The notes under the pieces were generated by a model. That model was not told the DNA's origin and did no database searches. It was given only the letters and a program-made list of their open reading frames with translations. A stretch of DNA of 64,000 bases from Gillisella vitis (GTDB taxonomy: Bacteria > Pseudomonadota > Alphaproteobacteria > Rhizobiales > Rhizobiaceae), in the NCBI RefSeq assembly GCF_001541345.2, contig NZ_LMVL02000001.1, positions 496,001 to 560,000 of the forward strand, written 5' to 3'. Both the position numbers and the translations under genes were made by a program. Positions 46,311 through 54,597 of the stretch are shown here, in pieces; position 1 is the first letter of the stretch; every line of letters starts with the position of its first letter.

Positions 46311-47258
46311 TTGCATATGGTCGCAAAGCTGCATTATGAAGCGGAGATGTCTCAGGTTGAGATCGCTCGCAAGCTTGGAATCTCGACCGCGACCGTCTCT
46401 CGTTTGCTTCAGCGGGCCAGGGTACTTGGGATCGTCAAGATCGAGGTGCTTGACCTTGTCTCGCCCGCCGGTCTGACACAGGAACTGATCGAAGCGCTGT
46501 CCCTGAAGAGGGCGGCTGTGATCGATACGCCGTCGACAGGTGTTCTGGGCGCGCTGGCAAAGCCATTGGGCGATTTGCTCAAGGAAGAAGGTCTGGCCGC
46601 AGGGTCGGTCATCGGCATCGGTTGGGGTCGTGCCATACGTGAGGTCATTGCCGCAGGCTTGCCGCGTATTCCTGGCATTATCGCCGTTGCGTTGAACGGT
46701 GGTCTCCAGCAATCAGCGCCGCATTTTCAGATTAGCGAATTTGTCCGCCAGGCCGCCGATCAGTTGGGTGGCAGCGCCCATTTTCTGCATGCGCCTTATC
46801 TTTCTTCAGCCGAATTGAAGGATGCCTTTCTTGCTGATGCATTCGTGCAGGAAACAACGAAGCTTTGGGATCGTCTGGATTGCGCGATTGTCGGTATAGG
46901 GCTGCCGCATGCTATCAATCCGCCTGAGGCGAGTGCCGCGACAGTGAATGAGCGCGCCATTGGAGGCGCGGTTGGTGACGTTATCAGGCACTATGTCGAT
47001 ATCAACGGTAAGCTTTTATCCTGGGATGGGGAAGAGCGAATGATTGCGGCATCCAGCCAGCAGCTTTGCAAAGCCAAACTGTCTATCGGTGTGGCCGCGA
47101 CCGTTGAAAAAGCGGCTGGAATCATCGGCGCTGTTCGGTCTGGAATGATCAATTCCCTGGTTACCGACGCCAATACCTGCATCGCAATTCTCAATCTTCT
47201 TCAACAGGATGCGCCTTCCCAGACTGCGGAAAAACAAACGAAGGCGAAAAAGAAATAA
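46311..47258 (+). CDS. SorC/DeoR-type sugar-responsive transcriptional regulator
   Basis: 315 residues from TTG 46311 (ATG 46317 is next). The HTH is YEAEMSQVEIARKLGISTAT and VSRLLQRARVLGIVKIEV; the rest is a SorC sugar-binding domain with GIGWGRAIREV, VGIGLPHAI and VNERAIGGAVGDV. Neither start has a clear ribosome-binding site, and the conserved pre-HTH segment extends upstream in frame. A CTG at 46269 has AAGGAA eight bases upstream and would restore that segment. SorC proteins repress or activate sugar operons and respond to phosphorylated sugars. It lies between the aldolase/kinase genes and the ABC importer it probably controls. Confidence 0.87.
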   Translation: MHMVAKLHYEAEMSQVEIARKLGISTATVSRLLQRARVLGIVKIEVLDLVSPAGLTQELIEALSLKRAAVIDTPSTGVLGALAKPLGDLLKEEGLAAGSVIGIGWGRAIREVIAAGLPRIPGIIAVALNGGLQQSAPHFQISEFVRQAADQLGGSAHFLHAPYLSSAELKDAFLADAFVQETTKLWDRLDCAIVGIGLPHAINPPEASAATVNERAIGGAVGDVIRHYVDINGKLLSWDGEERMIAASSQQLCKAKLSIGVAATVEKAAGIIGAVRSGMINSLVTDANTCIAILNLLQQDAPSQTAEKQTKAKKK

Positions 47259-47276
47259 GTTTCTGAAAAAAATTTC

Positions 47277-47339
47277 TTGACGGCGAACTGAAAACGGCGT
47301 GATGATGCTGTCGTGAATTGAGTGCTTAATTCACGACAG
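47277..47339 (+). promoter_or_regulatory. Promoter and 12-bp perfect dyad operator of the sugar importer operon
   Basis: TTGACG (47277-47282) and GATGAT (47301-47306) make a plausible -35/-10 pair with an 18-base spacer. Directly after lies CTGTCGTGAATT (47308-47319), which pairs perfectly with AATTCACGACAG (47328-47339) across 8 bases. Length and spacing suit a SorC-type dimer or tetramer. The binding-protein ATG follows at 47370. Confidence 0.6.
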
Positions 47340-47369
47340 ATGACTGTTTCGATTTGGGAGGAGAGAAAC

Positions 47370-48359
47370 ATGGAACGTCGGCATTTTCTTCAATCTGCGA
47401 CCGCGCTTGCCTTGTCCGCACCGGCTGTTCTGGCGGTGACGCGGGCCCAAGCCGAAAGTAAGAAATTCAAAATCGCGCTCATTCCGGGTCTAACGACCGA
47501 TGCGTTTTATATCACGATGCACAAGGGCGCAGAAGCCGCAGCTGCTGCCATCGGCGCGCAGATCATCTTTCAAGGCGCCCCGGATTTCAATCCGGTCACG
47601 CAGGTTCCTGTCCTTGATGCGGTCATTGCCAAAAAGCCGGACGCCATTCTCATCGCACCTACCGATACGACCCAACTGGTACAGCCGCTCAAAAAGGCTG
47701 CAGATGCCGGTATTCCGCTGATCACGGTCGATACATTCATCGGGACCGGTGACTATCAAACAGGCGCAGGGGACGGGGACTTTCCGTTATCCTATATCGC
47801 ATCGGACAATGTTCTGGGCGGCGAAATTGCAGCGCGCGCTCTGGCGTCGGCCATTGGTGACAAAGGCAAGGTCTACGTATCCAACGTCAAGCCCGGCGTG
47901 TCGACGACGGATCAGCGGGAGCAAGGGTTCAAATCCGAGATGGCCAAACATCCCGGCATCACGGTTCTCGAAACGCAGTTCAATGACAATGACGCCAACA
48001 AAGCCGCATCTCAGCTCCAGGCGGTCTACGCCCGCAATCCAGATTTGGCTGGCGTATTCGGTGCTAATCTGTTTTCCGGGCTTGGATCGGCGAACGGTGT
48101 CCAGCAGGCTGGTCAATCCGGCACAATCAAGGTTGTGGCTTTCGACGCCCCAGGGTCGGTGGTGGATAATCTAAAGTCCGGCCTCATCGATTTTGCAATC
48201 GCCCAGCATCCTGCGGAAATCGGGTATTACGGGGTGATCTCCGCCTATGCGCACCTGACCGGGCAGTCCATCCCCACCAAGATTGGGACAGGCTTTACTG
48301 TCATTAAAAAGAGCAACGTGACGGATCCAGCCGTCGCTCGGTTCATCTACGCTGAATAG
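47370..48359 (+). CDS. Sugar ABC transporter substrate-binding protein (type 1 PBP)
   Basis: 329 residues from ATG 47370 with GGGAGGAG upstream. The signal region MERRHFLQSATALALSAPAV has a twin-arginine-like RRHFL motif, and cleavage is likely near AQA-ES (about residue 30). The periplasmic fold shows KFKIALIPGLTTDAFYITMH, KKPDAILIAPTD, AADAGIPLITVDTF and VYVSNVKPGVSTTDQREQGF, typical of ribose/xylose/allose-type receptors. It is first in the operon binding protein-permease-ATPase-SDR. Its ligand is presumably the substrate of the divergent kinase and aldolase. Confidence 0.9.
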   Translation: MERRHFLQSATALALSAPAVLAVTRAQAESKKFKIALIPGLTTDAFYITMHKGAEAAAAAIGAQIIFQGAPDFNPVTQVPVLDAVIAKKPDAILIAPTDTTQLVQPLKKAADAGIPLITVDTFIGTGDYQTGAGDGDFPLSYIASDNVLGGEIAARALASAIGDKGKVYVSNVKPGVSTTDQREQGFKSEMAKHPGITVLETQFNDNDANKAASQLQAVYARNPDLAGVFGANLFSGLGSANGVQQAGQSGTIKVVAFDAPGSVVDNLKSGLIDFAIAQHPAEIGYYGVISAYAHLTGQSIPTKIGTGFTVIKKSNVTDPAVARFIYAE

Positions 48360-48461
48360 ACCTCCACGGCCTCGTTAAAACGTCAGCCAAGCTGATTGGA
48401 CGCCAGGATAAGGCTTTCAAGTCCCTTCATTGACAGTTGACCAGAACTCAGGATGGAATTC

Positions 48462-49526
48462 ATGCTGGAAAACCAGACCATGGCGCCCGAGAACACCCAC
48501 GCCGTCGCACCTCAGGCAGACCATGCCGACGTCACAAAGACGATCGTGCAGCGTATCGCTCAGTTGCGGGCGTGGGTCTTTCTGGCCGCACTTATTGTGA
48601 TCTTTGAGATTTGGGCGCAGACAGACTTTGGCGGGACGTTCGTCGGTTCACCCTTCAATTGGCAATCGGTTGCGGTCTTTGCCGTTGCGCCCCTTCTTTT
48701 GGCAATCGGCCAGACCTTCGTCATCATCTCTGGCGGCATCGATCTTTCCGCGGGTTTCATTATGGGGCTTGCAGCTGTCGTTGCTGCCCACGCCACCAAT
48801 TATTTCGGGGTTTTCATGCCGTTGCCGGCTGCGATGGTGTGCGGTATCCTCGTCGCCATCCTTGCAGCGACTATTCCAGGCATCATCAATGGGCTGCTGA
48901 TTTCCAGGCTGAACGTACCCCCTTTTATCGGCACGCTCGGCATGTTCGGCGTTGCCAGAGGTGCCGCTTTTCTTCTTGCCGGTGGAACGACCGTGCCGGT
49001 CAAAAACTCCTACTTCGCGATGCTGGGGAATGGACGGATAGAAGGTATCCCGTATCTCGTTCTGGTAACCGCCGTTTTCGTGTTGCTGATGCATTATATT
49101 CTTAGCCAGACACGGTTTGGGCAGCATAATTATGCAATTGGTGCCAATGCCCAGGCCTCACGCCGGGCAGGCATCGATATCAAAGGCCATATTTTGCGGC
49201 TTTATATCCTGTCCTCTGTCTGCGCTGGCCTTGGCGGCGCATTATACGCCGCGCGTTTCACGGCAGGCGCTGCCCAGGCTGGCGAACCCTTGCTTCTCGA
49301 CAGCGTGGCGGCCGTCGTGATTGGCGGTGCCAGCCTGTTTGGCGGCTCTGGAACGATCATCGGAACGGTGGCGGGAGCCCTGGTCATCGCGGTCATCCAG
49401 TACGGTCTGGTCTTCATGAATGTTGAGCCATTCTGGCAATTCATTGCCGTTGGCGTCGTCATCATCATTTCCGTTCTTATCGATCAGGCGCAACGCCGCT
49501 TCAGTGGAGTCAAACATGCTGAGTAA
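48462..49526 (+). CDS. Sugar ABC transporter permease (RbsC-like)
   Basis: 354 residues from ATG 48462, which has AGGA eight bases upstream; ATG 48453 in frame is the alternative. About eight to ten hydrophobic segments follow a polar N-terminal tail of some 35 residues. Family motifs are FVIISGGIDLSAGFIMGLAA, IPGIINGLLISRLNVPPFIG in order, YAIGANAQASRRAGI and VVIGGASLFGGSG. It is the inner-membrane channel for the SorC-controlled importer and overlaps the ATPase gene start by 11 bp. Confidence 0.92.
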   Translation: MLENQTMAPENTHAVAPQADHADVTKTIVQRIAQLRAWVFLAALIVIFEIWAQTDFGGTFVGSPFNWQSVAVFAVAPLLLAIGQTFVIISGGIDLSAGFIMGLAAVVAAHATNYFGVFMPLPAAMVCGILVAILAATIPGIINGLLISRLNVPPFIGTLGMFGVARGAAFLLAGGTTVPVKNSYFAMLGNGRIEGIPYLVLVTAVFVLLMHYILSQTRFGQHNYAIGANAQASRRAGIDIKGHILRLYILSSVCAGLGGALYAARFTAGAAQAGEPLLLDSVAAVVIGGASLFGGSGTIIGTVAGALVIAVIQYGLVFMNVEPFWQFIAVGVVIIISVLIDQAQRRFSGVKHAE

Positions 49527-50265
49527 TGTCGCACCCCTTCTTGAAGTTCGAAATTTCTCCCGGTATTTCGGCGCTGTGAAAGCCCTTGATAATTGTTCGC
49601 TGACGGTCGGTGCCGGTGAAGTCGTGGCCTTGGCAGGCGACAATGGTGCTGGAAAAACCACCATGATCAAGGCGATATCGGGTGTCTATTCGCCCACGTC
49701 GGGTGAAATTCTGATCGATGGCGCCCCGGTTGCTTTTTCCTCGCCGCAGGATGCGCGGGAAAAAGGGATAGAGACGATCTATCAGGACTTGGCTCTCGCC
49801 GATAATCTGTCCATTGGCGCCAATATTTTTCTGGGCCGGGAGCCAATGAAACGCGCTTTCGGCTTTATTCCGGTTCTCGACCGCAAGGCGATGGCCAAGG
49901 CCGCCGCCGATACGATGGCGCTTCTCGACTTCCACGTGAAGCGGCTGGATGCACCGGTCAGCAACTTTTCGGGCGGACAGCGCCAGGCGGTGGCAATCGG
50001 TCGGGCGGTTTACTGGAATGCCAAGATCCTGATCATGGATGAACCGACAGCGGCGCTGGGCGTGCCGGAACAGCGTAAAGTTGTCGCGCTGATCAAATCG
50101 CTGAAAGCCCAGGGCAGGGGCGTGATTTTCATCTCCCATAACTTACAGGACATATTCGCGGTATCGGACCGTATCGTTGTCCTGAGACGGGGTATTGTGG
50201 CGGGAACGCGCAATATTGCCGATACCAACCACGACGAAATCGTCAAGCTGATGATTGGTGGCTAA
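49516..50265 (+). CDS. Sugar ABC transporter ATP-binding protein, single-domain (FrcA-like)
   Basis: 249 residues from ATG 49516 with GGAG upstream; the open frame to 49420 lies inside the permease gene. One nucleotide-binding domain, with Walker A GDNGAGKTT, Q-loop IYQDLALADN, signature FSGGQRQAVAIG, Walker B ILIMDEPTAALGV and switch histidine in FISHNLQDIF, all intact. Like the ATPase at 18452 it is the short rhizobial form and would act as a homodimer. It lies 40 bp upstream of the SDR gene. Confidence 0.92.
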   Translation: MLSNVAPLLEVRNFSRYFGAVKALDNCSLTVGAGEVVALAGDNGAGKTTMIKAISGVYSPTSGEILIDGAPVAFSSPQDAREKGIETIYQDLALADNLSIGANIFLGREPMKRAFGFIPVLDRKAMAKAAADTMALLDFHVKRLDAPVSNFSGGQRQAVAIGRAVYWNAKILIMDEPTAALGVPEQRKVVALIKSLKAQGRGVIFISHNLQDIFAVSDRIVVLRRGIVAGTRNIADTNHDEIVKLMIGG

Positions 50266-50305
50266 TCCTAGGAGTCAGCAAGCAAATCAACGCGGGATTA
50301 TACTC

Positions 50306-51034
50306 ATGTGGGAACTTGATGGTAAAGCAATCCTCGTCACTGGTGCCAGCGGTGGAATCGGCGGCGCGACGGTGAAAAAGTTGAAAGAAGCCGGAGCCAG
50401 GGTCTATGCAGCCGGAAGGTCACGAGACGAGCTTGACAAGCTGGCCGCGCAAACCGGATGTGAGACGTTGATTTTCGATCTCACCTCGGAGGACGAAATT
50501 CGCAAAGCTGTCGAGGGTTTACCATTATGGGGCGTGGTAAACTGTGGTGGCTTTGGCGGCGAAATCGCCACCCCGCAGGAAACCGATATCTCTATCTTCG
50601 ACAAAGCCATTGCCATCAATGTGAGAGGCGCGCTTCTCGTCACCAAATACGCATCGCGCTCGATGATCAAAGAAGGCAAGGGGGGCTCGATTGTTAATGT
50701 CTCGAGCCAGGCAGCACTGGCGGCATTGCCGGACCATGTCTCCTATGCATCTTCCAAGGCGGCACTTGATAGCATCACCCGTGTCAGCGCGCTTGAACTT
50801 GGCAAATACAAAATTCGGGTCAATAGCGTCAATCCCACCGTTGTCATGACGGAGATGTCCGCATTTTATTGGGGCCGCCCGGAGATAGGCGAACCCTTCC
50901 TGCAAAAAATGCCGTTGGGACGGTGGGCGACCGTCGATGACATCGCAAAGCCGATCCGCTTCTTGTTGAGTGAGGAGGCGTCAATGATCACCGGTGTCTC
51001 TCTCCCCATTGACGGTGGCTTTACAGCCTGTTGA
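50306..51034 (+). CDS. SDR similar to L-xylulose reductase (DCXR-like)
   Basis: 242 residues, close to the 244 of mammalian L-xylulose reductase. Cofactor motif VTGASGGIG (11-19), an AAGRSRDEL segment whose Arg suits NADP(H), NCGG in place of the usual NAG, VSSQAA serine and the Tyr147/Lys151 pair in SYASSK. The segment VNPTVVMTEMSAFYW closely resembles the xylulose reductase substrate loop. It probably interconverts a polyol and a ketose, feeding the double kinase and aldolase (inference). Its 3' end overlaps the convergent peptidase gene by 14 bp. Confidence 0.9.
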   Translation: MWELDGKAILVTGASGGIGGATVKKLKEAGARVYAAGRSRDELDKLAAQTGCETLIFDLTSEDEIRKAVEGLPLWGVVNCGGFGGEIATPQETDISIFDKAIAINVRGALLVTKYASRSMIKEGKGGSIVNVSSQAALAALPDHVSYASSKAALDSITRVSALELGKYKIRVNSVNPTVVMTEMSAFYWGRPEIGEPFLQKMPLGRWATVDDIAKPIRFLLSEEASMITGVSLPIDGGFTAC

Positions 51035-52427
51035 TCGCCTCATCGCTCAGGCCGTGTAAGATCCGTACCCAGGATCGGGTGCCTTTATGAAAAGAGGTGA
51101 GGTTGTATTTTTCATTGGGTGAGTGAACGCAGTCATCGTCCAGGGAAAAACCAACCAGCAAGGAGTCCATGCCGAGCATGGACTGAAAGCTGCCGACAAT
51201 CGGGATCGATCCGCCGCCGCCGACAACGATGGCTGGCTTTTGCCATTCCTGTGAAAGAGCCGCCTTGGCCGTGGCGAGGATTGGCGAGTCATAGGGCAAT
51301 TGAATGGCAGGTGAGGCCCCTTCGGCGTGAAACTCAACCCGGCAATCCCTTGGTAACTTTGAGGTTACATAGGCGCGAAAGCTATCGCGGATTTTTTTTG
51401 GGTCCTGTTTTCCCACCAGACGGAAGGATACCTTGGCCATGGCCTCGGCAGCAATCACGGTCTTGAAACCCTTGCCGGTATAACCGCCGGACATGCCGTT
51501 GATCTCTGCGGTTGGCCGCGCCCAGAGCAATTCCAGAACGCTCCGGCCTTTTTCGCCTGACGGGACGGAAAGGCCGATATCCGTTAGGAATGCGGTTTGG
51601 GTCTTCTCCAGATCCGCCCAGACGGCCTTGATATCGGGCGGTGTTTCGTCAACGCCATTGTAAAAGCCGGGTAGAGTCACGGCACCGGTTGCGTCATGCA
51701 GGCCAGCCAAAATATCGCTCAACACATGCAGCGGATTGGCTGCAACGCCGCCATATCCGCCCGAATGGAGGTCGCGGCTGGCGGCCTTGATGGTGATTTC
51801 CTCGCCGACCAGACCGCGCAGGCTGGCGCAGATCGCCGGTGTATGCGCGTCCCACATGCCGGTGTCGCAGACCATGGCAAAATCGGCCTTCAATTCCTGG
51901 GCATTGGCTTCGAGAAAAGGCTGAAGCGATGGTGATCCCGATTCCTCCTCGCCTTCGAAGAGAATGGTAACGCGCACCGGCAGCCCGCCCTTGGTGTCCT
52001 TGAAGGCGCGTAAAGCCTCGATGAAGGTCAACAGCTGTCCCTTGTCATCCGACGTACCGCGTCCGGTGATGATTTTCTCTCCGGTTGCACTGTCGCGGAT
52101 GGCTGGGTCGAACGGGTCGTTCTGCCATAAGTTCAGCGGGTCGACCGGCTGAACATCATAATGGCCGTAGAACAGCACATGCGGGCAGTCCGCGTCCTGT
52201 CCTTCATGATGGGCAACCACCATCGGATGACCTGACGTGTCGCGCACGGATGCTGCAAAGCCTATGCCCGTAAGATATGCCGCTAGAAATTGCGCAGCCT
52301 TGCGGCAATGCGGGCTATAGGCCGGATCGGTGGAAATCGAGGGAATACGCACCAGATCGAACAGTGTTTCCAGACTGGAGGGTAGATTGTCATCGACACG
52401 GGCGAGGACGGTTTCAAGATCGGTCAT
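51021..52427 (-). CDS. M20-family dipeptidase/metallopeptidase
   Basis: 468 residues from ATG 52427; the open frame continues upstream into the next gene. Metal-binding motifs of M20 peptidases are clear: YGHYDVQP with His89 and Asp91, GRGTSDDKGQ with the bridging Asp, and FEGEEESGSP with the catalytic and metal-binding glutamates. SRDLHSGGYGG and GGGGSIPIV follow in the lid and C-terminal regions. The best match in style is the carnosinase/succinyl-diaminopimelate branch that cleaves dipeptides. It is cytoplasmic, and beside a peptide importer it probably hydrolyses imported dipeptides. Confidence 0.92.
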   Translation of the reverse strand: MTDLETVLARVDDNLPSSLETLFDLVRIPSISTDPAYSPHCRKAAQFLAAYLTGIGFAASVRDTSGHPMVVAHHEGQDADCPHVLFYGHYDVQPVDPLNLWQNDPFDPAIRDSATGEKIITGRGTSDDKGQLLTFIEALRAFKDTKGGLPVRVTILFEGEEESGSPSLQPFLEANAQELKADFAMVCDTGMWDAHTPAICASLRGLVGEEITIKAASRDLHSGGYGGVAANPLHVLSDILAGLHDATGAVTLPGFYNGVDETPPDIKAVWADLEKTQTAFLTDIGLSVPSGEKGRSVLELLWARPTAEINGMSGGYTGKGFKTVIAAEAMAKVSFRLVGKQDPKKIRDSFRAYVTSKLPRDCRVEFHAEGASPAIQLPYDSPILATAKAALSQEWQKPAIVVGGGGSIPIVGSFQSMLGMDSLLVGFSLDDDCVHSPNEKYNLTSFHKGTRSWVRILHGLSDEAINRL

Positions 52428-52470
52428 GGGTGGATTTCCAGTCGATGGTAGGATGGATGTTTGCAACGGA

Positions 52471-53643
52471 TCAGTCTGTTCGGGCCGCCGCCATCGCCGC
52501 CTGCAAATCGCTCCACAGTGCCTCCGTCCCCTCAAGCCCGACATGGAGACGCACAGACAGCGGATCGACGCCGAAGGCATCCGCGAAACTCGGCGGAGCT
52601 TTCTGGTTGGCCACCACATCGCCAGGGACGACAAGGCTTTCGTGACCACCCCAGCTGACGCCCAGTTTGAACAGTTTCAAATGATCGCAGAAGGTTTGAA
52701 TATGGATGACATCCTTGAAGATGAAGGAAAACAGCCCGGACGTGCCATGCAGGCCCGGCGGCAAGCCATTGTTCAGCGCCGGATGGCAGACTTTTTCGAC
52801 GATATCGAGCGCTTGCAAGCGATGGGCAATCTCCAGCGCCGAGGCCTCATGCGCCTTCATGCGGATCGGCAATGTGCGCATCCCCCGGATCAGCAGCCAG
52901 GCATCGAAGGGAGACAGTTTTCCACCGAGATAGGGCAGAGTTTCATTGCGGATACGATTGATCAGCGCCTTGGGACCGGCCACCACCCCGGCGACAACAT
53001 CGCTGTGACCGCCGAGATATTTCGAGGCCGAATGCAGGACAAGATCGACGCCGAGCGATAATGGCTTTTGGAAAACCGGGCTTGCCCAGCTGTTGTCAAT
53101 CACCGACAACACGCCGTGCTGTTTGGCAAGAGCGGCAAGCGCGCCAACATCATGGGCGTCCATCACCCAGCTGGTCGGGCTTTCCAGATAGAGAAGCTTT
53201 GCGCCCGGCAGCGCCTTGGCCACGGCATCCTCATCGCGGCCATCCACGTAAGTCACCTCGATGCGCATGCGTTTCAGCATGGTTTCAAAGAACCTGAAGG
53301 CATCGGGATAGAGATGGCGAACGGCAACGACCCGATCTCCTGGCTCGACAAAGCTTAGGACGGTCGAGGATATCGTCGCCATGCCACTGGCAAAACCCAG
53401 CGCATCCTCGGCACCTTCCAGTTTGGCCAGCATATCCTCAAAAATCCGCACGGTCGGATTGAGCCCGCGTGAATAGACCGGGCGGATTTTTTCGCCGCGA
53501 TAGGTTGCGACCATCTCGTCATAATCACTGAAAGTGAACAGCGAGGTCTGAACAATCGGCGGCACCACCGCATCATAAGCATTGGCCTCATCATGCGCCG
53601 TAATCAGCGATGCCTGTTGCAGATAATCGAGAGCGTCGCTCAT
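52471..53643 (-). CDS. PLP-dependent trans-sulfuration enzyme, cystathionine beta-lyase-like
   Basis: 390 residues of the Cys/Met metabolism PLP family. The cofactor phosphate and substrate sites are seen in YSRGLNPTVR and FASGMATISS, the ring-stacking and Asp positions in LESPTSWVMD and VIDNSWASPVF, and the Schiff-base lysine is Lys208 in LHSASKYLGGHSD. The order and the SASKYLGGHSD context favour beta-lyase of the MetC branch. It may cleave cystathionine, cystine or S-substituted cysteines delivered by the adjacent peptide importer. It overlaps the GntR gene by 4 bp and lies 43 bp upstream of the M20 gene. Confidence 0.92.
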   Translation of the reverse strand: MSDALDYLQQASLITAHDEANAYDAVVPPIVQTSLFTFSDYDEMVATYRGEKIRPVYSRGLNPTVRIFEDMLAKLEGAEDALGFASGMATISSTVLSFVEPGDRVVAVRHLYPDAFRFFETMLKRMRIEVTYVDGRDEDAVAKALPGAKLLYLESPTSWVMDAHDVGALAALAKQHGVLSVIDNSWASPVFQKPLSLGVDLVLHSASKYLGGHSDVVAGVVAGPKALINRIRNETLPYLGGKLSPFDAWLLIRGMRTLPIRMKAHEASALEIAHRLQALDIVEKVCHPALNNGLPPGLHGTSGLFSFIFKDVIHIQTFCDHLKLFKLGVSWGGHESLVVPGDVVANQKAPPSFADAFGVDPLSVRLHVGLEGTEALWSDLQAAMAAARTD

Positions 53644-54374
53644 TTGGACATTTCCTTGATGTCTTCTTCCACCACGGCAAGAATTTTGAGGGTTTCGCGG
53701 CGGGCCGCTTCACTATCCTGATCGGCAATGGCGCTGAACAAGGTGCGATGATAGGGAAAGGAGCGGCGGGCAAAATCCGGCCTGTCAAAAGGCTTATGCC
53801 AGAAGCGCTCGAAGGCTTCGCGCATCTGCTCCAGAAGCTGTTTGAACAGCGGGTTATGCGTGGCATCGTAGATTGCCACATGGAACGCCAGATCCTCCTT
53901 GCCGGATGTTCCCTTGGCCAGATGCACCCGCTCCATTTCGTCGAGCTTTTCCTCGATGATCCGCAGATCCTCTTCCGTTCGGCGCATCGCAGCCAAGGCT
54001 CCGGCCTCGACTTCAATGCCGCGACGCACTTCCAGCGTTTGCAAAAGAGCGTCGCGTAAATTCACCGTCTCCAGCATCAACGGCATGTGGACCGTCGCAG
54101 CACTCACAGGCTGCAAAAGATAGGTTCCACTGCCTTTTCGGGTCTCCACCACGCCCAAAGCCTGAAACCGCCCGATCACTTCACGCACTGTTGAACGACC
54201 CACGCCGAGCGCGTTCATCAATTCGCGTTCTGTCGGCAGGCGATCTCCACGCTTGAGACCGGCCTTGTTGATATAGCCGACCATGGCCCCACTCACCTGC
54301 TGAACACGGTCCAGCGGTGGCAGTGCGGCGATATGTTGGGTGTCGTTCAGCGCGTTTCCGGTGCGCATCGTCAT
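53640..54374 (-). CDS. GntR-family regulator, FadR subfamily
   Basis: 244 residues from ATG 54374, preceded by GGAGGAAG. The winged helix is GDRLPTERELMNALGVGRST and VREVIGRFQALGVVETRKGS; the C-terminal all-helical FCD domain shows LEVRRGIEVEAGALAA, HVAIYDATHNPLF and YHRTLFSAIADQD, with the likely metal-ligand pattern. It is divergent from the third peptide-importer operon and co-transcribed with the lyase and dipeptidase genes, so it probably controls both sides. The likely inducer is a small carboxylate or amino acid. Confidence 0.9.
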   Translation of the reverse strand: MTMRTGNALNDTQHIAALPPLDRVQQVSGAMVGYINKAGLKRGDRLPTERELMNALGVGRSTVREVIGRFQALGVVETRKGSGTYLLQPVSAATVHMPLMLETVNLRDALLQTLEVRRGIEVEAGALAAMRRTEEDLRIIEEKLDEMERVHLAKGTSGKEDLAFHVAIYDATHNPLFKQLLEQMREAFERFWHKPFDRPDFARRSFPYHRTLFSAIADQDSEAARRETLKILAVVEEDIKEMSK

Positions 54375-54400
54375 TGATATTTCTTCCTCCTGCCGACCGC

Positions 54401-54430
54401 TTGACAATTGGTCTGACATCTTAGCAGTAT
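54401..54430 (+). promoter_or_regulatory. Promoter with embedded GntR-like half sites
   Basis: TTGACA (54401-54406) is a perfect -35; CAGTAT at 54425-54430 is a weak -10 with an 18-base spacer. TTGGTCTGACAT within the spacer resembles the FadR-subfamily pattern TGGT-N3-ACCA with one mismatch. It lies between the divergent GntR gene and the binding-protein gene, so one bound dimer could control both. Confidence 0.45.
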
Positions 54431-54597
54431 GCCGCCCACGAACAATGTCAAGGCGACCGAAGGGGCATTTGGCCACTCCAAAAACTGAATTTCATCGTAG
54501 CGGATACGGTGAAAGAAACGAAAACTACAATTCATCCGCACAGATAAAAAATGAGGGTGCCGCAAAGGCGCGAACAAACAAACTGGGGATTAAAGGC

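Noticed and set aside
46257..46340. Frameshift or truncation in the SorC gene
   Set aside because: The frame stays open upstream through the conserved pre-HTH region to a plausible CTG start, so no frameshift is needed.
52428..52649. N-terminal extension of the M20 peptidase
   Set aside because: It overlaps the lyase gene and is rich in Arg and Cys without homology; ATG 52427 gives the expected family start.
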